Source of the DNA: Neiella holothuriorum
GTDB lineage: Bacteria > Pseudomonadota > Gammaproteobacteria > Enterobacterales > Neiellaceae
Length of the DNA: 64,000 nt
Direction of reading: 5' to 3'
Assembly: GCF_019457915.1 (NCBI RefSeq)
Contig: NZ_JAHZSS010000007.1
Coordinates: forward strand, 109,367-173,366
The notes below the pieces were generated by a model. It was given only the letters and a program-made list of their open reading frames with translations, searched no databases and was not told the DNA's origin. Both the position numbers and the translations under genes were made by a program. The stretch's first letter is position 1. Every line of letters begins with the position of its first letter. Below are positions 19,222-31,322 of this stretch, piece by piece.

Positions 19222-21354
19222 TTATTCCGCGTCTGATTGCTCAGTCGCTTCAGCCGCTTCTGGCTTAGCTTCTGCAGCTTTCGCTTCTTTGATGCTCAAG
19301 CGAACACGACCTTGACGATCGATTTCTAATACTTTCACATCAACGTTTTGGCCGTTTTCGAGATAGTCAGTCACTTTTTCAATGCGTTTTTCTGCAATTT
19401 GAGAAATGTGTACCAGACCTTCTTTACCCGGCAAGATTTCAACGAAAGCACCGAAATCAACGATGCGAGTAACACGACCGTGGTAAATAGTACCCACTTC
19501 AATTTCAGCAGTAATTTCTTCAATGCGCTTCAGTGCAGCTTTAGCGGCAGTGCCGTCAACTGCAGCAACATTGATTGTGCCGTCATCTTGAATGTCGATG
19601 CTACAACCCGTTTCTTCAGTGATCGAACGAATGGTTGCACCACCCTTACCAATCACGTCTTTAATCTTCTCAGGGTTGATCTTAACGGTATGAATGCGAG
19701 GAGCAAAGTCAGAGACTTCGTCACGGTGCGTACCGATCGCTTCGTCCATAACACCCAAGATGTGCAAACGAGCACCACGAGCTTGGCGCAGCGCGATTTG
19801 CATGATCTCTTTGGTAATACCTTCGATTTTGATGTCCATCTGCAACGCAGTAACACCGTCGTTAGTACCGGCCACTTTAAAGTCCATGTCACCCAAGTGA
19901 TCTTCATCACCGAGAATGTCAGAAAGAACAACAAAGTCATCGCCTTCTTTCACCAAACCCATGGCGATACCGGCAACCGATGCTTTGACCGGAACACCAG
20001 CATCCATCAGAGCTAATGACGAACCACAAACAGACGCCATTGAGCTTGAACCGTTGGATTCAGTAATTTCAGACACGATACGAACCGTGTACGGGAATTC
20101 GTCTTCATCCGGCATAACCGCAGCAACGCCACGTTTAGCTAAACGGCCGTGACCGATTTCGCGACGTTTTGGAGAACCGATGAAGCCAGTTTCGCCAACA
20201 CAGTACGGAGGGAAGTTATAGTGGAACAAGAACTTGTCGGTACGTTCGCCTGACAGTTCGTCCAAAATTTGCGCGTCACGTTTGGTACCGAGCGTACAAG
20301 TAACCAAGGCTTGCGTCTCACCACGAGTAAACAGCGATGAGCCGTGAGTACGTGATAATACGCCAGTTGCAACATTCAATGCGCGAACCATTTCAGGATC
20401 ACGACCATCGATGCGAGGCTCACCAGCAATGATGCGCTGACGAACAACATTCTTCTCTACAGAGTAAAGAATGTCGCTGATCTCACCGGCATCCAATTCT
20501 TCGTTAGCAGTGGTCAGCTGTTCGGTAACAGTTTTCTTGATTTCGCCAACTTTGGTGTAACGCTCAGCTTTTTCAGTAATTTGATAAGCTTCCACGAACA
20601 AAGCTTCAGATGCAGCTTTAACTTGCTCGTACAGGCTTTCATTTTTAGCTGGCGCAACCCAATCCCAAGCTGGAGTAGCAACTTCTGCTGCTAATTCATT
20701 AATGGCTTGGATGGCTGTTTGCAGTTGCTCATGACCGTAAACCACGGCTTCGAGCATGACATCTTCAGGCAAAACTTCGGCTTCAGATTCAACCATCAGT
20801 ACAGCTGATTCAGTACCAGCCACAATGAGGTCTAATTTTGAGTTTGGTAACTCAGAGCGCAGTGGGTTCAGTACAAAACTGTTATCCACATAACCAACTC
20901 GAGCGGCACCAATCGGTCCGTTGAACGGAATACCAGAGATTGACAATGCTGCAGACGTACCCAGCATTGTAACGATGTCAGCTGGTACTTCAGGGTTCAA
21001 CGATACAACAGTGGCTACGACTTGAACTTCGTTCAAGAACCCTTCTGGAAATAATGGACGGATCGGACGGTCAACCAAACGTGCAATCAGAGTCTCGCCT
21101 TCAGATGGGCGCCCTTCACGTTTGAAAAAGCCACCTGGGATCTTACCAGCAGCATAAGCTTTTTCTTGGTAGTTAACAGTCAGAGGGAAGAAGTCCTGGC
21201 CTGGGTTGGCTTCTTTTTTACCAACAACAGAGACCAGTACAGATGTGTCATCCATGGTTGCCAGAACGGCAGCGGTGGCTTGACGTGCAATCACGCCGGT
21301 TTCCAAGGTCACAGTGTGTTGACCATACTGGAATGTTTTTACAATCGGCTTCAC
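19222..21354 (-). CDS. pnp: Polynucleotide phosphorylase
   Basis: The 710-residue PNPase has two RNase PH-like domains, a linking helical domain, a KH domain ([18 protein letters not shown]) and a C-terminal S1 domain ([20 protein letters not shown]). It degrades RNA from the 3' end with phosphate and is part of the degradosome. It lies in the conserved rpsO-pnp-nlpI order. The 231-bp rpsO-pnp gap contains a terminator and probably the pnp leader used for autocontrol in E. coli. Confidence 0.97.
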   Translation of the reverse strand: MKPIVKTFQYGQHTVTLETGVIARQATAAVLATMDDTSVLVSVVGKKEANPGQDFFPLTVNYQEKAYAAGKIPGGFFKREGRPSEGETLIARLVDRPIRPLFPEGFLNEVQVVATVVSLNPEVPADIVTMLGTSAALSISGIPFNGPIGAARVGYVDNSFVLNPLRSELPNSKLDLIVAGTESAVLMVESEAEVLPEDVMLEAVVYGHEQLQTAIQAINELAAEVATPAWDWVAPAKNESLYEQVKAASEALFVEAYQITEKAERYTKVGEIKKTVTEQLTTANEELDAGEISDILYSVEKNVVRQRIIAGEPRIDGRDPEMVRALNVATGVLSRTHGSSLFTRGETQALVTCTLGTKRDAQILDELSGERTDKFLFHYNFPPYCVGETGFIGSPKRREIGHGRLAKRGVAAVMPDEDEFPYTVRIVSEITESNGSSSMASVCGSSLALMDAGVPVKASVAGIAMGLVKEGDDFVVLSDILGDEDHLGDMDFKVAGTNDGVTALQMDIKIEGITKEIMQIALRQARGARLHILGVMDEAIGTHRDEVSDFAPRIHTVKINPEKIKDVIGKGGATIRSITEETGCSIDIQDDGTINVAAVDGTAAKAALKRIEEITAEIEVGTIYHGRVTRIVDFGAFVEILPGKEGLVHISQIAEKRIEKVTDYLENGQNVDVKVLEIDRQGRVRLSIKEAKAAEAKPEAAEATEQSDAE

Positions 21355-21544
21355 GATTTATATTCCTGTTTGTCTTTTCAGATTTTTACTTTCAATTTTC
21401 GCCGCATAAGTATACTGGAATCCGTCAAATTGCATAGCTCTGTTGAGCATTGCTGCGTGCTTTAACATCAATTATTTGAAGCAGTATGTGATGGCTATGT
21501 AGAAGAAGTTTTACGACAGTTACTTTTGGCGGGAATTTGTTAAT

Positions 21545-21573
21545 AAAAAAGGGGCTGAATGCAGCCCCTTTTT
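21545..21573. terminator. Bidirectional terminator after rpsO
   Basis: GGGGCTG-AATG-CAGCCCC (21551-21568) is flanked by A6 on the left and T5 on the right, so it ends the minus-strand rpsO transcript. Confidence 0.9.
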
Positions 21574-21585
21574 CGTATTCTTTGC

Positions 21586-21855
21586 TTAGCGACGTAGGCC
21601 TAATTTTTCAATCAGAGCTTCGTAGCGAGCTTGGTTTTTACCTTTCAGGTAATCAAGCAATTTACGGCGCTGGCTAACCATGCGCAGCAGACCACGACGG
21701 CTGTGGTGATCGTGGATGTGAGTTTTGAAGTGACCTTGCAAGTGGTTGATTTGTGCAGTCAACAAAGCAACTTGCACTTCTGGAGAACCAGTATCGCCTT
21801 CGCCTTGCGCAAACTCAGCAACAATTTCTGCTTTCTTTTCGGTAGTTAGTGACAT
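21586..21855 (-). CDS. rpsO: 30S ribosomal protein S15
   Basis: 89 residues, the exact usual S15 length, when started at ATG 21855 (AGGAG, 7 bases upstream); a TTG two codons earlier is less likely. It contains the conserved [18 protein letters not shown] and [22 protein letters not shown]15 binds 16S rRNA early in small-subunit assembly and represses its own translation in E. coli. Confidence 0.97.
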   Translation of the reverse strand: MSLTTEKKAEIVAEFAQGEGDTGSPEVQVALLTAQINHLQGHFKTHIHDHHSRRGLLRMVSQRRKLLDYLKGKNQARYEALIEKLGLRR

Positions 21856-21955
21856 AGTCAATCTCCTAAAAAATGTATGTATCCAGCGCCGATCACTAAT
21901 TCAGCAGCTGGCAGAGGCGGCGTACTATACCGACTCAAACAGTAAACGGCAAGTT

Positions 21956-22906
21956 TTATTGGCTTAGCCGCAATGCAGCAGGAACCACCAGTCGCTTAGG
22001 TGCCAACTCGCCTTCATCATTGAGCTCACCAACACCTAAAAACTCACCCGATTCAGACTTGATCCGAACTTGTCCAATGGGTTGATTGCTGACCACTTGT
22101 ACCGGTTGGCCATTGCGCAAAAAGTCAGCGCTTTGCAGATCAATTTCGACTAATGGTAGTGCCACGACAGGTGAATCGGTTGGCAGCAAACAAGGATCTA
22201 AATATTCGCCTGCGGGCAACTCGGCTTGATCCGCTTTATCACGCAATGCCTGTAGTTGCTCTAAGGTCATCATTTGCTCGGTCGGATAATGTGCAACGTG
22301 TGTTCGGCGCAGCTCAGCTACATGAGCACCGCAGCCCAGCACTTCACCTAAATCATCAACCAAAGTACGCACATAAGTCCCTTTAGAACAATGTACGTCC
22401 ATGGTGAGCCAAACATCATTTAGCTCGACAATTTCAAATGAAAAAATATGAATGGGCCTTGGTGGCCGCTCAATGTGAATGCCTTGACGAGCGTAATGGT
22501 AAAGAGGTTTACCTTGATGTTTGAGCGCCGAAAACATGGTGGGCACTTGTTCAATGTCGCCACGAAATTGCACCAGCGCATGTTCAACTTGCTCGGAAGT
22601 AACGTCGACTGGCTTTTCCGACACCAGCTCACCGTCAGCATCAGAAGTCGTGGTACGCTGCCCTAAGCGCGCAACAACGCGATAGCGTTTATCAGCATCA
22701 AGTAAAAATTGGCTGAACTTGGTCGCTTCGCCTAAGCAAATCGGCAGCATGCCTGTTGCTAGAGGGTCGAGAGCGCCAGTATGGCCAGCTTTTTGGGCAG
22801 TAAACATACCCCGCACTTTAATCATCACCCCATTGCTGCTCATCCCTGTTGGTTTATCAACCAGAATGACACCGTCAATCGGACGACCACGTTTGCGCCT
22901 AGCCAT
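21956..22906 (-). CDS. truB: tRNA pseudouridine-55 synthase TruB
   Basis: The 316-residue protein has the TruB motif [19 protein letters not shown] with the catalytic Asp, plus [16 protein letters not shown]. It makes pseudouridine 55 in the T loop of tRNAs. Its ATG shares one base with the rbfA stop, so the pair is translationally coupled. Confidence 0.96.
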   Translation of the reverse strand: MARRKRGRPIDGVILVDKPTGMSSNGVMIKVRGMFTAQKAGHTGALDPLATGMLPICLGEATKFSQFLLDADKRYRVVARLGQRTTTSDADGELVSEKPVDVTSEQVEHALVQFRGDIEQVPTMFSALKHQGKPLYHYARQGIHIERPPRPIHIFSFEIVELNDVWLTMDVHCSKGTYVRTLVDDLGEVLGCGAHVAELRRTHVAHYPTEQMMTLEQLQALRDKADQAELPAGEYLDPCLLPTDSPVVALPLVEIDLQSADFLRNGQPVQVVSNQPIGQVRIKSESGEFLGVGELNDEGELAPKRLVVPAALRLSQ

Positions 22907-23301
22907 TACTCCTCAGACTCTCCATCTAAGTCACCGCGCTTACGTTTATCTTCTTCTACTGCAGATGTCACCACATTAGAAAGGCGCATGCCTTCAACCA
23001 ACGAGTCGTCATAAATAAATTGCAGCTCAGGTGTCAGGCGCATTTTAACTTCTGAACCAAGTAAGCTACGGATGTAGCCCGCCGCGTCTTTTAAAACTTT
23101 CATGCCGGCTTTGATCGCGTCAGCATCGTCAAACAAAAACGTGACATAGATTTTGGCGTAGGCGATATCACGCGACACTTCCACGTCAGACACTGTCACC
23201 ATACCAATGCGCGGATCTTTAATTTCACGCTGCAAAATCATCGCAATAGATTTTTTCACTTGTTGTGAAACGCGATCAGTACGCTTAAATGCTTTGGCCA
23301 T
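22906..23301 (-). CDS. rbfA: Ribosome-binding factor A
   Basis: Start set at ATG 23301, giving 131 residues beginning [14 protein letters not shown] as in other RbfA proteins. It has the KH-like core with [17 protein letters not shown] and the C-terminal [13 protein letters not shown]. It binds pre-30S particles and helps 16S rRNA maturation. A strong hairpin terminator lies between infB and rbfA, so rbfA-truB expression may depend partly on readthrough. Confidence 0.95.
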   Translation of the reverse strand: MAKAFKRTDRVSQQVKKSIAMILQREIKDPRIGMVTVSDVEVSRDIAYAKIYVTFLFDDADAIKAGMKVLKDAAGYIRSLLGSEVKMRLTPELQFIYDDSLVEGMRLSNVVTSAVEEDKRKRGDLDGESEE

Positions 23302-23335
23302 AATTAACCTCTTTAAGCCCACATCGGGGCAATAC

Positions 23336-23364
23336 AAAAGTGGGGGCCAAGGCCCCCACTTTTT
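23336..23364. terminator. Hairpin terminator between infB and rbfA
   Basis: AAAAGTGGGGGCC/GGCCCCCACTTTTT is an almost perfect palindrome with U-tract potential on both strands. It lies within the infB-rbfA gap. Confidence 0.85.
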
Positions 23365-23393
23365 ATAACTTACTGAATTTTATGAGTGGCCGA

Positions 23394-26075
23394 TTAGAGC
23401 GTACGCGCTACTTCGACTGTCTCAAATACTTCGATTTGGTCGCCAATGCGAACATCGTTGTAGTTCTTCACGCCGATACCACATTCCATCCCGTTGCGAA
23501 CTTCTTGCACATCGTCTTTAAAGCGACGCAGTGATTCCAGTTCACCTTCGTAAATCACCACGTTTTCACGTAGGACACGAATTGGCGCAGAACGCTTAAC
23601 GATACCTTCGGTCACCATACAACCAGCAATTGCACCCAGTTTTGGTGACTTAAATACGTCACGAACTTCGGCTAAGCCAATGATTTCTTGTTTGAATTCA
23701 GGCGCGAGCATACCAGTCATCGCTTGCTTAACTTCGTCAATCAAGCTGTAAATCACGCTGTAGTAGCGTAAATCGACACTTTCAGCTTCTAGCAAACGGC
23801 GCGCAGTTGCATCGGCACGAACGTTAAAGCCAAGCACAATGGCATTCGACGCGGCAGCCAGACTTGCATCTGTTTCAGTGATACCACCAACACCGGTACC
23901 AATAATCTTAACCTTCACTTCATCAGTAGAAAGTTTCAACAAGGCATCGGTAATCGCTTCCAGTGAGCCCTGCACGTCGGCTTTCAGTACGATGTTCAAT
24001 TCAGACACATCGCCTTCGGTCATGTTGGCGAACATGTTCTCCAACTTGGCCTTCTGCTGACGAGCCAGTTTCACATCGCGGAATTTACCCTGACGATACA
24101 AGGCAACTTCGCGAGCTTTACGCTCATCTTTAACTGCAGTGGCTTCATCACCGGCAGACGGCACACCAGACAGACCTAAAATCTCGACTGGAATTGATGG
24201 GCCGGCCGATTCGATTTCACGACCATTCTCATCACGCATGGCGCGAACTCGGCCATACTCGAGGCCACAAAGAACGATATCGCCTTTGTTTAACTGACCT
24301 TGCTGAACCAGAACCGAAGCAACCGGACCACGACCTTTATCAAGGCGCGATTCGATAACGATGCCGCTTGCCATACCGCTAGCAACAGCTTCTAACTCAA
24401 GTACTTCTGAAACCAACAGAATGCCTTCAAGTAGATCGTCAATGCCTTCACCGCTCTTCGCAGAAACGTGAACGAACTGAACGTCGCCGCCCCAATCTTC
24501 TGGAATAACATCATGCTGCGCCAGTTCGTTCTTAACGCGATCTGGATCGGCTTCTTCTTTGTCAATCTTGTTAACCGCAACAACCAAAGGCACTTCAGCC
24601 GCTCGGGCGTGCTGAATCGCTTCAATGGTTTGTGGCATCACGCCATCATCGGCGGCAACAACCAGTACGACGATATCGGTAGACTTAGCACCACGAGCAC
24701 GCATAGCAGTAAACGCTGCGTGACCCGGAGTATCTAAGAAAGTGACCATGCCATTTTCAGTTTCAACATGGTAAGCACCAATATGCTGGGTAATACCACC
24801 GGCTTCACCGTCGGCCACTTTCGCTTTACGAATGTGGTCGAGCAGCGATGTTTTACCGTGATCAACGTGGCCCATAATGGTTACCACTGGCGCACGCGAT
24901 GTTTTATCGCCTGACGCTTCTGCTTCAGCCAGTACGTTAACTTCCAGCTGGTTTTCTTTAACCAACACAACTTTGTGGCCCATTTCTTCGGCAATCAGCT
25001 GTGCAGTTTCTTGATCGATAACCTGATTGATGGTCGCCATCACGCCCATCTTCATCATGGCCTTAATGACTTCAGCGCCTTTAACAGCCATTTTCTGAGC
25101 TAATTCGCCAACAGAAATGGTTTCGCCGATGCGCACGTCACGTTCAACCGGTTGTGCAGGCTTATTGAAGCCCTGCTGTAATGTTGAACCGCTTTTATTG
25201 CGAGCACCACGACGGCCACGCTGGCCACGACCAAAGTCACGGTCACCACCGGCTTTTTTCTTCTTAGGACGGCGACGACGTGCTTCTTCTGAACGGTCTT
25301 GCTCATCTTCAGCTTCTTGCGCATGGCGCGAGCTCGTGAAGTGAACATCTTGTTTTTCAGTTTCTTTTTGTTTCTTTTCTTGTTCGGCCCAGCGAGCAGC
25401 GTTTTCTTCAGCCAGCTTACGTGCCTCTTCCGCTTGACGAGCAGCTTCTTCTTCCGCTTTACGTGCTGCTTCGGCTTCCTGCTTCGCTTTTATCGCTTCA
25501 GCTTCAAGACGAGCCGCTTCTTTCACGCGCTCTTCTTCTTCGCGCTTAATTTTCGCTTCAGGTGACTCGTTCGCCAATTGCTTTTGACGCGCAACTTCTT
25601 TGCGACGTGCTTCTTCGTCAGCTTTGGCTTTGGCTTCAGCTTCAGCTTTGGCTTTGGCTTCGGCTTTAGCTTTCGCTTCAGCGGCGGCTTTTGCTTCCGC
25701 TTCTAGGCGTGCTTTTTCTTCAGCTTCACGCTGAGCTTGTTGCTCAGCTTCTAGGCGAGCTTGTTCAGCTGCTGGATCTCGTTTGACGTAGGTACGCTTT
25801 TTACGGACTTCAACCTGAACTTGCTTATTACGGCCTTCAGAGCTTGTTACCTGTAACGTGCTTTTCTTGGTACGGCGCAATGTCATGCGCTTCGGCGCAG
25901 CATCGCCTTCACCGCCATGCTGCTTGTTCAAATGTGAAACCAAAGTTTGCTTTTCGTCTTCGGTCACCATGTCATCTGCTTTTTTGCTGATACCGGCTTC
26001 TTTAAATTGTTCGATCAATCGATCGACATTGGTACCAACATCAGTCGCGAGCTTCTCTATGCTTACTTCTGCCAT
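23394..26075 (-). CDS. infB: Translation initiation factor IF-2
   Basis: 893 residues. The N-terminus has the IF2-N domain, followed by a long Ala/Lys/Glu-rich helical linker (about residues 105-265) with short AKAEAKA repeats. The G domain shows [17 protein letters not shown] and NKID. Domains II-IV follow, ending in the fMet-tRNA-binding C-domain. IF-2 places initiator tRNA on the ribosome; the initiator tRNA gene itself heads this operon. Confidence 0.97.
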   Translation of the reverse strand: MAEVSIEKLATDVGTNVDRLIEQFKEAGISKKADDMVTEDEKQTLVSHLNKQHGGEGDAAPKRMTLRRTKKSTLQVTSSEGRNKQVQVEVRKKRTYVKRDPAAEQARLEAEQQAQREAEEKARLEAEAKAAAEAKAKAEAKAKAEAEAKAKADEEARRKEVARQKQLANESPEAKIKREEEERVKEAARLEAEAIKAKQEAEAARKAEEEAARQAEEARKLAEENAARWAEQEKKQKETEKQDVHFTSSRHAQEAEDEQDRSEEARRRRPKKKKAGGDRDFGRGQRGRRGARNKSGSTLQQGFNKPAQPVERDVRIGETISVGELAQKMAVKGAEVIKAMMKMGVMATINQVIDQETAQLIAEEMGHKVVLVKENQLEVNVLAEAEASGDKTSRAPVVTIMGHVDHGKTSLLDHIRKAKVADGEAGGITQHIGAYHVETENGMVTFLDTPGHAAFTAMRARGAKSTDIVVLVVAADDGVMPQTIEAIQHARAAEVPLVVAVNKIDKEEADPDRVKNELAQHDVIPEDWGGDVQFVHVSAKSGEGIDDLLEGILLVSEVLELEAVASGMASGIVIESRLDKGRGPVASVLVQQGQLNKGDIVLCGLEYGRVRAMRDENGREIESAGPSIPVEILGLSGVPSAGDEATAVKDERKAREVALYRQGKFRDVKLARQQKAKLENMFANMTEGDVSELNIVLKADVQGSLEAITDALLKLSTDEVKVKIIGTGVGGITETDASLAAASNAIVLGFNVRADATARRLLEAESVDLRYYSVIYSLIDEVKQAMTGMLAPEFKQEIIGLAEVRDVFKSPKLGAIAGCMVTEGIVKRSAPIRVLRENVVIYEGELESLRRFKDDVQEVRNGMECGIGVKNYNDVRIGDQIEVFETVEVARTL

Positions 26076-26104
26076 GCTTCGCTACTCTCCCGTTAATTCT
26101 ATCT

Positions 26105-27610
26105 TTAAGCTTCGTCACTGAACCAACAAATCTGGCGAGCAGCCATGATCAGTTCACCGGCAGAAGTCTCATTTAAGTCTTCAAGATCTGAAATGTCATC
26201 AACACCTTGCTCTGCAAGGTCTTCTAAGGTGACAACACCGCGAGCCGCTAAGCGGAACGCTACTTGACGATCTAAGCCCTCGAGCGCAAGAAGATCTTCC
26301 GCTGGCTCAGCATTTTCCAACGACTCTTCGTTGGCCAGCGCTTTGGTCGTAATGGCCGCTTTGGCACGATCGCGTAACTCTTCAACGAGATCTTCATCGA
26401 AGCCATCAATTTCCAGTAATTCATTTACAGGTACAAAAGCGATTTCTTCGAGGGTGTTGAAACCTTCGTCAACCAGAACACCGGCAAATTCTTCATCAAT
26501 ACCCAAGTCAGTCACCAGCCCTTCAATGAATTTCTGGGATTCAGCTTGATGTTTAGTATTCATGTCTTCTTGGGTCATCACGTTCAATTCCCATTCAGTC
26601 AGCTGACTGGCAAGGCGAACGTTCTGGCCGTTACGACCAATAGCTTGCGCTAAATTTGATGCTTCAACGGCAACATCGATTGAACCCGCATCCTCATCAA
26701 CGATGATCGCTGCAACATCAGCAGGTGCCATGGCGTTAATCACATATTGAGCAACGTTGTCGTCCCACAATACGATATCAATGCGTTCGCCACCGAGTTC
26801 ACCAGAGACGGCTTGCACGCGAGATCCGCGCATGCCAACACAGGCACCAACAGGATCAATACGACGGTCATTGGTTTTAACTGCGATTTTTGCACGACTA
26901 CCTGGATCACGAGCGGCGCCAAAAATTTCAATCATCTCTTCGCCAATTTCTGGCACTTCAACGCGGAATAATTCGATCAACATTTCCGGCTTAGTGCGAG
27001 AAACAAACAGCTGAGCGCCACGAGCTTCTGGGCGAACGGCATACAACAGACCGCGAACTCGGTCGCCTGGGCGGAATGACTCGCGCGGCAACATATCTTC
27101 ACGATACATAATAGCTTCTGCATTGCTACCCAAGTCGAGAATCACGCTGTCGCGGTTAACTTTCTTTACGACACCGGTGATCAACTCACCTTCTTGATCC
27201 GCAAACTGTTCAACAACTTGCTGACGTTCTGCTTCACGTACTTTTTGAACAATAACCTGCTTCGCTGTTTGTGTAGTGATACGGTCGAAGACAATTGATT
27301 CAATTGATTCTTCAACATAATCACCTTCTTGCAGTGACTCGTCTTCCCAAAGGGCACGCGCCACTTCCAGTGAGTATTCCTTGGTTGGGAACTCAGAAAG
27401 CTGGTCATCAGCAATAACTAACCAACGACGAAACGTTTCAAAATCACCGGTTTTACGGTCGATATCGATACGAACTTCAATGTCAGTAGAATTTTTCTTT
27501 TTAGTCGCAGTAGCTAGGGCGGACTCAAGCGCCTCAAAAATTTTCTCTCGCGGCACTGCTTTTTCGTTAGAAACTGCATCGACGACTTGCAGAATTTCTT
27601 TATTATTCAT
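26105..27610 (-). CDS. nusA: Transcription termination/antitermination factor NusA
   Basis: The 501-residue protein has the N-terminal polymerase-binding domain, an S1 domain ([16 protein letters not shown]), two KH domains ([14 protein letters not shown] and [18 protein letters not shown]) and two C-terminal acidic repeats with helix-hairpin-helix character. NusA controls pausing, Rho-dependent and intrinsic termination. Two terminators in the leader upstream of rimP match the known NusA-sensitive operon design. Confidence 0.97.
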   Translation of the reverse strand: MNNKEILQVVDAVSNEKAVPREKIFEALESALATATKKKNSTDIEVRIDIDRKTGDFETFRRWLVIADDQLSEFPTKEYSLEVARALWEDESLQEGDYVEESIESIVFDRITTQTAKQVIVQKVREAERQQVVEQFADQEGELITGVVKKVNRDSVILDLGSNAEAIMYREDMLPRESFRPGDRVRGLLYAVRPEARGAQLFVSRTKPEMLIELFRVEVPEIGEEMIEIFGAARDPGSRAKIAVKTNDRRIDPVGACVGMRGSRVQAVSGELGGERIDIVLWDDNVAQYVINAMAPADVAAIIVDEDAGSIDVAVEASNLAQAIGRNGQNVRLASQLTEWELNVMTQEDMNTKHQAESQKFIEGLVTDLGIDEEFAGVLVDEGFNTLEEIAFVPVNELLEIDGFDEDLVEELRDRAKAAITTKALANEESLENAEPAEDLLALEGLDRQVAFRLAARGVVTLEDLAEQGVDDISDLEDLNETSAGELIMAARQICWFSDEA

Positions 27611-27638
27611 GTATTCAACCTCTTCCTAACTACGCCGA

Positions 27639-28094
27639 TTAAAACTTGGCAACCAAGTTGGCTTTGTCGACATTATCGATCATCAACTCAACTTCATGCT
27701 TAGCAGTTTCGACAACAGCCATGCCGTTATCCACTGCCTTCAGAGTTCCTTGGAATTTACGTTGGCCGAACTGTGGCAAGCGGGTTTTTACCGCAATGAC
27801 ATGACCAACGTACATTTCATAATGGTGGGGCTTTAACAAAGGCCGCTCCATACCTGGCGAAGAAACTTCCAGGTAATACTCGGAGCTGATTGGATCTTCA
27901 ACATCCATTACAGCACTGACTTGACGACTTGCTTCGGCGCAATCGTCGATATTCACACCGTCAGGACTATCAATGTATAAACGTAGTGTTGAGTGTTTGC
28001 CCGCGCGGACAAATTCCAAACCCCACAGCTCAAAACCTAAGGCTTCAACGGCCGGCTCTAACAAGTCTGTGAGTCTAGATTCCAGTGTAGCCAT
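27639..28094 (-). CDS. rimP: Ribosome maturation factor RimP
   Basis: Start at ATG 28094 (MATLESRLTDLLEPAVEA) after GGGAG, giving 151 residues; the longer frame would cross a terminator hairpin. Conserved segments are GFELWGLEFVRAG and YLEVSSPGMERPL. RimP helps 30S subunit maturation. It is the first protein gene of the metY-rimP-nusA-infB operon. Confidence 0.95.
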   Translation of the reverse strand: MATLESRLTDLLEPAVEALGFELWGLEFVRAGKHSTLRLYIDSPDGVNIDDCAEASRQVSAVMDVEDPISSEYYLEVSSPGMERPLLKPHHYEMYVGHVIAVKTRLPQFGQRKFQGTLKAVDNGMAVVETAKHEVELMIDNVDKANLVAKF

Positions 28095-28109
28095 ATGTCT
28101 CCCGGAAAC

Positions 28110-28130
28110 AAAAAAAGGGCGCAAGGCCCC
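28110..28130 (-). terminator. Leader terminator 2, just before rimP
   Basis: On the minus strand GGGC-CTTGC-GCCC is followed by T7, ending 15 bp before the rimP ATG. The stem is short, so partial readthrough is expected. Confidence 0.7.
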
Positions 28131-28170
28131 AGTCAACAAGCGTCAGATACTTCTCTGACACTCACATAGC

Positions 28171-28197
28171 AAAAAGCCCCAAGTCACCCGGGGCTTA
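28171..28197 (-). terminator. Leader terminator 1, after the tRNA region
   Basis: On the minus strand AAGCCCC...GGGGCTT is followed by T5. It separates the tRNA part of the transcript from the rimP-nusA-infB messenger. Confidence 0.8.
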
Positions 28198-28242
28198 TGC
28201 TGCTTTACCCTTTCCTTCAAGATGTGAATCTTGACTGGATGT

Positions 28243-28319
28243 TGGTTGCGAAACGGACGTTAAATCAACCGTCTGCTTCGCTGAGCTAATGAAGCGCTGA
28301 GCATTGACTCAAAGCATCT
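28243..28319 (-). pseudogene. Second decayed copy of the initiator tRNA gene
   Basis: A 77-bp block in the same register as metY, starting at the 3' side with TGGTTGCG (CGCAACCA on the tRNA strand). It is 104 bp from the next copy. Compared without gaps with the first decayed copy, the 47 positions on the 5' side agree at 35. The T arm and anticodon arm are lost. Together with the first copy it looks like a remnant of a tandem tRNA array. Confidence 0.5.
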
Positions 28320-28346
28320 TCATCCAAATAATTCAAAGCTCAAATT

Positions 28347-28423
28347 TGGTTACGGAGGTCGAATTGAAGGTAAGACCTTTTCCGCGGAGCTTATAAAGAG
28401 CTGAGCCTTGGCTCATAACAACT
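28347..28423 (-). pseudogene. First decayed copy of the initiator tRNA gene
   Basis: This block begins (3' end of the tRNA strand) with CCGTAACCA, close to the CCGCAACCA of metY. It shares flank and body sequence for about 35 bp, and keeps GAGC and GCTC D-stem segments at exactly the same positions. The anticodon and T stem are destroyed. It lies 106 bp from metY, and the flanking 27-29 bp spacers are also alike. Confidence 0.6.
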
Positions 28424-28452
28424 CTTTACCCAAACGTTTCAAAACTCGAATT

Positions 28453-28529
<77 letters not shown>

Positions 28530-28593
28530 TCATTTTCGCAACGCATTGTACTGGCTTGAACCGTTAGATTCAAGCAAACAATCTATGCTTAAT

Positions 28594-28680
28594 TGGTGCC
28601 GAGAGCGGGACTTGAACCCGCACGTCCGAAAGGACACTACCCCCTCAAGATAGCGTGTCTACCAATTCCACCACCTCGGC
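28594..28680 (-). tRNA. leuU: tRNA-Leu (GAG)
   Basis: 87 nt with a long variable arm, encoded CCA and the anticodon loop TTGAGGG (anticodon GAG) closed by CTATC/GGTAG. It lies between secG and metY, as leuU does in E. coli. Confidence 0.96.
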
Positions 28681-28687
28681 GAAGAAT

Positions 28688-29020
28688 TTATTGCGGAATA
28701 TCCGATTCCGGCGCTGATGCAGGTACGTCTTGTTCAATCACAACAGGAGCTGCATCGGTCAGGTTTTCCCATTCCTGACTTTGCTTCACTCGATTATTGG
28801 TGAGGTTACCAATGATCAAGCTCAGCACGAAGAAGATAGTCGCCAATACGGAGGTTGAACGAGTCAGGAAGTTACCAGAGCCGCCAGAACCAAATAGGCT
28901 AGCAGATGCACCTGCGCCAAATGAGGCACCCATGTCTGCACCTTTACCTTGCTGAATCAACACCAAGCCAATAATTGCCAAGGCAACCAGCAGATAAACA
29001 ATGATAATCAGTTCGTACAT
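28688..29020 (-). CDS. secG: Preprotein translocase subunit SecG
   Basis: The 110-residue protein has two membrane segments (about 3-22 and 50-72) around a Gly/Ala/Ser-rich cytoplasmic loop (QQGKGADMGASFGAGA). SecG assists SecYE in protein export. It is followed within 8 bp by tRNA-Leu on the same strand, so they are probably cotranscribed. Confidence 0.95.
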   Translation of the reverse strand: MYELIIIVYLLVALAIIGLVLIQQGKGADMGASFGAGASASLFGSGGSGNFLTRSTSVLATIFFVLSLIIGNLTNNRVKQSQEWENLTDAAPVVIEQDVPASAPESDIPQ

Positions 29021-29148
29021 TCGTCACTCTCAAGCGCTTTTTGCGCTGATTTGTCTCGTATTTAAGCCCACCATCATCAGGGCGGGCGAGATATTAACGA
29101 ACCTGCAGGGAAGATACAAGTTCATTTTCCTGCTTTTCCGTCAAGCGG

Positions 29149-30489
29149 TTATTCAGTGGCCAATTTTACCTGTTCAGCAATAGTTTCAGCGCTTTTCTGA
29201 ACCAGTGCCTGATTATCGCCTTCAACCATCACTCGAACCAGTGGTTCTGTACCTGATTTACGCAATAAAACTCGACCAGTGCGCCCTAACTCGGCTTCTA
29301 CCGCAACAACAGACGCTTTAACTTGTTCGTTTGATAACGGGTCGCTGCCTTCCTTAAAGCGAATATTAATAAGCACTTGTGGGAATTTCTCCATGCCGCG
29401 GGCCATTTCATGCAAGGACAACTCAGAGTGGTGAGATGCAGTTAACACTTGAAGAGCCGCGACAATGCCATCACCCGTTGAGGTGCGATCTAAACAGATA
29501 ATATGACCAGATCCTTCACCGCCGAAAAGCCAACCTTTCTCTTGCAGCATTTCCATCACATAGCGATCGCCCACTTTGGAGCGGACAAATGGAATACCAA
29601 GCGTGCCTAATGCAAGCTCCATCCCGAGATTGGTCATTTGGGTGCCGACAACGCCACCTTTTAAGCGACCTTGACGCATAGCATCGCGTGCAATAATAAA
29701 CAGCAGTTGATCACCGTCGAGCACTTGGCCAGTATGATCGACCATGATGCAGCGATCACCATCGCCATCAAGCGCAATTCCAACATCAGCCTGCTCGGCA
29801 ACCACCGTATCCACCAATAGTTGCGTATCGGTAGCGCCACATTTTTCATTAATGTTGGTACCGTTTGGCGAGACACCAATGGTAATCACCTCAGCACCCA
29901 ATTCGCGGAAGACAGAAGGCGCGATGTCGTAGGTTGCACCATTGGCGCAGTCCACCACAATTTTCATACCTTGCAGGTTCATGTAGTAAGGCACGGTGCT
30001 TTTACAAAATTCGATATAACGACCTGCAGCATCATCGATTCGAACGGCTTTACCAAGCTCAGCGTTATCGACGCAAGTCAGTGGTCTATCAAGCTCGGCT
30101 TCAATAGCAAGCTCTAGATCATCATCCAGCTTGGTCCCCATGGCGGAAAAGAATTTAATACCGTTGTCGTAATAAGGGTTGTGAGAGGCACTCAATACAA
30201 TGCCTGCTTCTGCGCGAAAAGTGCGAGTCAAATAGGCCACTGCCGGCGTTGGCATTGGCCCCATTAAATTCGCTTTTAAACCTGCCGCAGCTAAACCTGC
30301 TTCTAACGCCGCTTCGAGCATGTAATTCGAGATGCGAGTGTCTTTGCCAATCAACACGTTATTGGTGCCTTGCTTAGATAAAACGCGCCCAGCCGCCCAG
30401 CCAAGTTTCAACATAAAATCGGGTGTAATGGCGCCTTCGCCTACCCGCCCACGAATACCATCGGTACCAAAATATTTACGTTCACTCAT
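29149..30489 (-). CDS. glmM: Phosphoglucosamine mutase
   Basis: Started at ATG 30489, whose ATGA overlaps the folP stop, giving 446 residues beginning [13 protein letters not shown]. The phosphoserine loop is [11 protein letters not shown], the metal loop DGDGDR and the C-terminal phosphate-binding loop [12 protein letters not shown]. It converts glucosamine-6-phosphate to glucosamine-1-phosphate for peptidoglycan and LPS. The folP-glmM order is conserved in gammaproteobacteria. Confidence 0.96.
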   Translation of the reverse strand: MSERKYFGTDGIRGRVGEGAITPDFMLKLGWAAGRVLSKQGTNNVLIGKDTRISNYMLEAALEAGLAAAGLKANLMGPMPTPAVAYLTRTFRAEAGIVLSASHNPYYDNGIKFFSAMGTKLDDDLELAIEAELDRPLTCVDNAELGKAVRIDDAAGRYIEFCKSTVPYYMNLQGMKIVVDCANGATYDIAPSVFRELGAEVITIGVSPNGTNINEKCGATDTQLLVDTVVAEQADVGIALDGDGDRCIMVDHTGQVLDGDQLLFIIARDAMRQGRLKGGVVGTQMTNLGMELALGTLGIPFVRSKVGDRYVMEMLQEKGWLFGGEGSGHIICLDRTSTGDGIVAALQVLTASHHSELSLHEMARGMEKFPQVLINIRFKEGSDPLSNEQVKASVVAVEAELGRTGRVLLRKSGTEPLVRVMVEGDNQALVQKSAETIAEQVKLATE

Positions 30490-31298
30490 GCTTTTTGCTC
30501 CTTGACGGCTTGCCATACACGCAAGCAATCCATTGTTTCTTTCACATCGTGCACACGGAATATATGCGCACCTTGATTCAAAGTTACCATCATGCCAGCC
30601 AAGCTGGCCGCTAATCTATCATCAACATCACGATCTAATAACTTACCAAACATCGACTTACGTGATAGGCCAATCAATACCGGATACCCTAACTCAACCA
30701 GCGCTTCGACTTGCGCTAACAAGCTCAAATTGTGAGGTAGTGTTTTTCCGAATCCAAAGCCTGGATCTAACACAATATGGTCCTTGGCGATCCCGGCCTC
30801 AATACAGGTTTGCGCCCTCGCCCGTAAAAATTCGTTAACCTCGTCCGCCACATCGCCATAGGATGGCTCGACTTGCATCGTCCTTGGCGTCCCCTGCATG
30901 TGCATTAAGCAAACCGGTACATTTGCCTTAGCGGCAGCTTGCAGCGCTCCAGGCTCCTGTAAAGCGCAGACATCATTAATCATCGACGCACCGGCTGCTA
31001 CCGCTTCGGTCATCACCTTCGCTTTTGTGGTGTCGATAGAAATAGGCACATCAAAGCGCTGACGAATTGCTTCAATAACCGGAATAACGCGCGACAATTC
31101 TTCCGCTTCTGCAACATCCTCAGCGCCTGGCCGTGTGGATTCGCCACCGATATCAATGATGCTCGCGCCGTCGGCAATCATTTGTTCGGTCTGCTTTAAC
31201 GCGTTATCGAGCGAATTAAAGGCGCCGCCATCGGAAAAGGAGTCGGGCGTGACATTTAAGATCCCCATTACCTGGGGTTTATATAAATCGAATGTCAT
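30486..31298 (-). CDS. folP: Dihydropteroate synthase
   Basis: The 270-residue TIM-barrel enzyme shows both pterin-binding signatures, [14 protein letters not shown] and [11 protein letters not shown], plus [10 protein letters not shown]. It joins p-aminobenzoate to the pterin in folate synthesis and is the sulfonamide target. It is coupled to glmM downstream. Confidence 0.96.
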   Translation of the reverse strand: MTFDLYKPQVMGILNVTPDSFSDGGAFNSLDNALKQTEQMIADGASIIDIGGESTRPGAEDVAEAEELSRVIPVIEAIRQRFDVPISIDTTKAKVMTEAVAAGASMINDVCALQEPGALQAAAKANVPVCLMHMQGTPRTMQVEPSYGDVADEVNEFLRARAQTCIEAGIAKDHIVLDPGFGFGKTLPHNLSLLAQVEALVELGYPVLIGLSRKSMFGKLLDRDVDDRLAASLAGMMVTLNQGAHIFRVHDVKETMDCLRVWQAVKEQKA

Positions 31299-31322
31299 TT
31301 GGTGTTGATTCTCTGGGCTAAC

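Noticed and set aside
19348..20016. 222-codon open frame on the plus strand opposite pnp
   Set aside because: It lies wholly antisense to a strongly conserved PNPase, has no recognisable domain and no ribosome-binding site, and reflects codon bias of the real gene.
25620..25760. Low-complexity direct repeats in infB
   Set aside because: They encode the normal Ala/Lys/Glu-rich helical linker of IF-2, common in this family.
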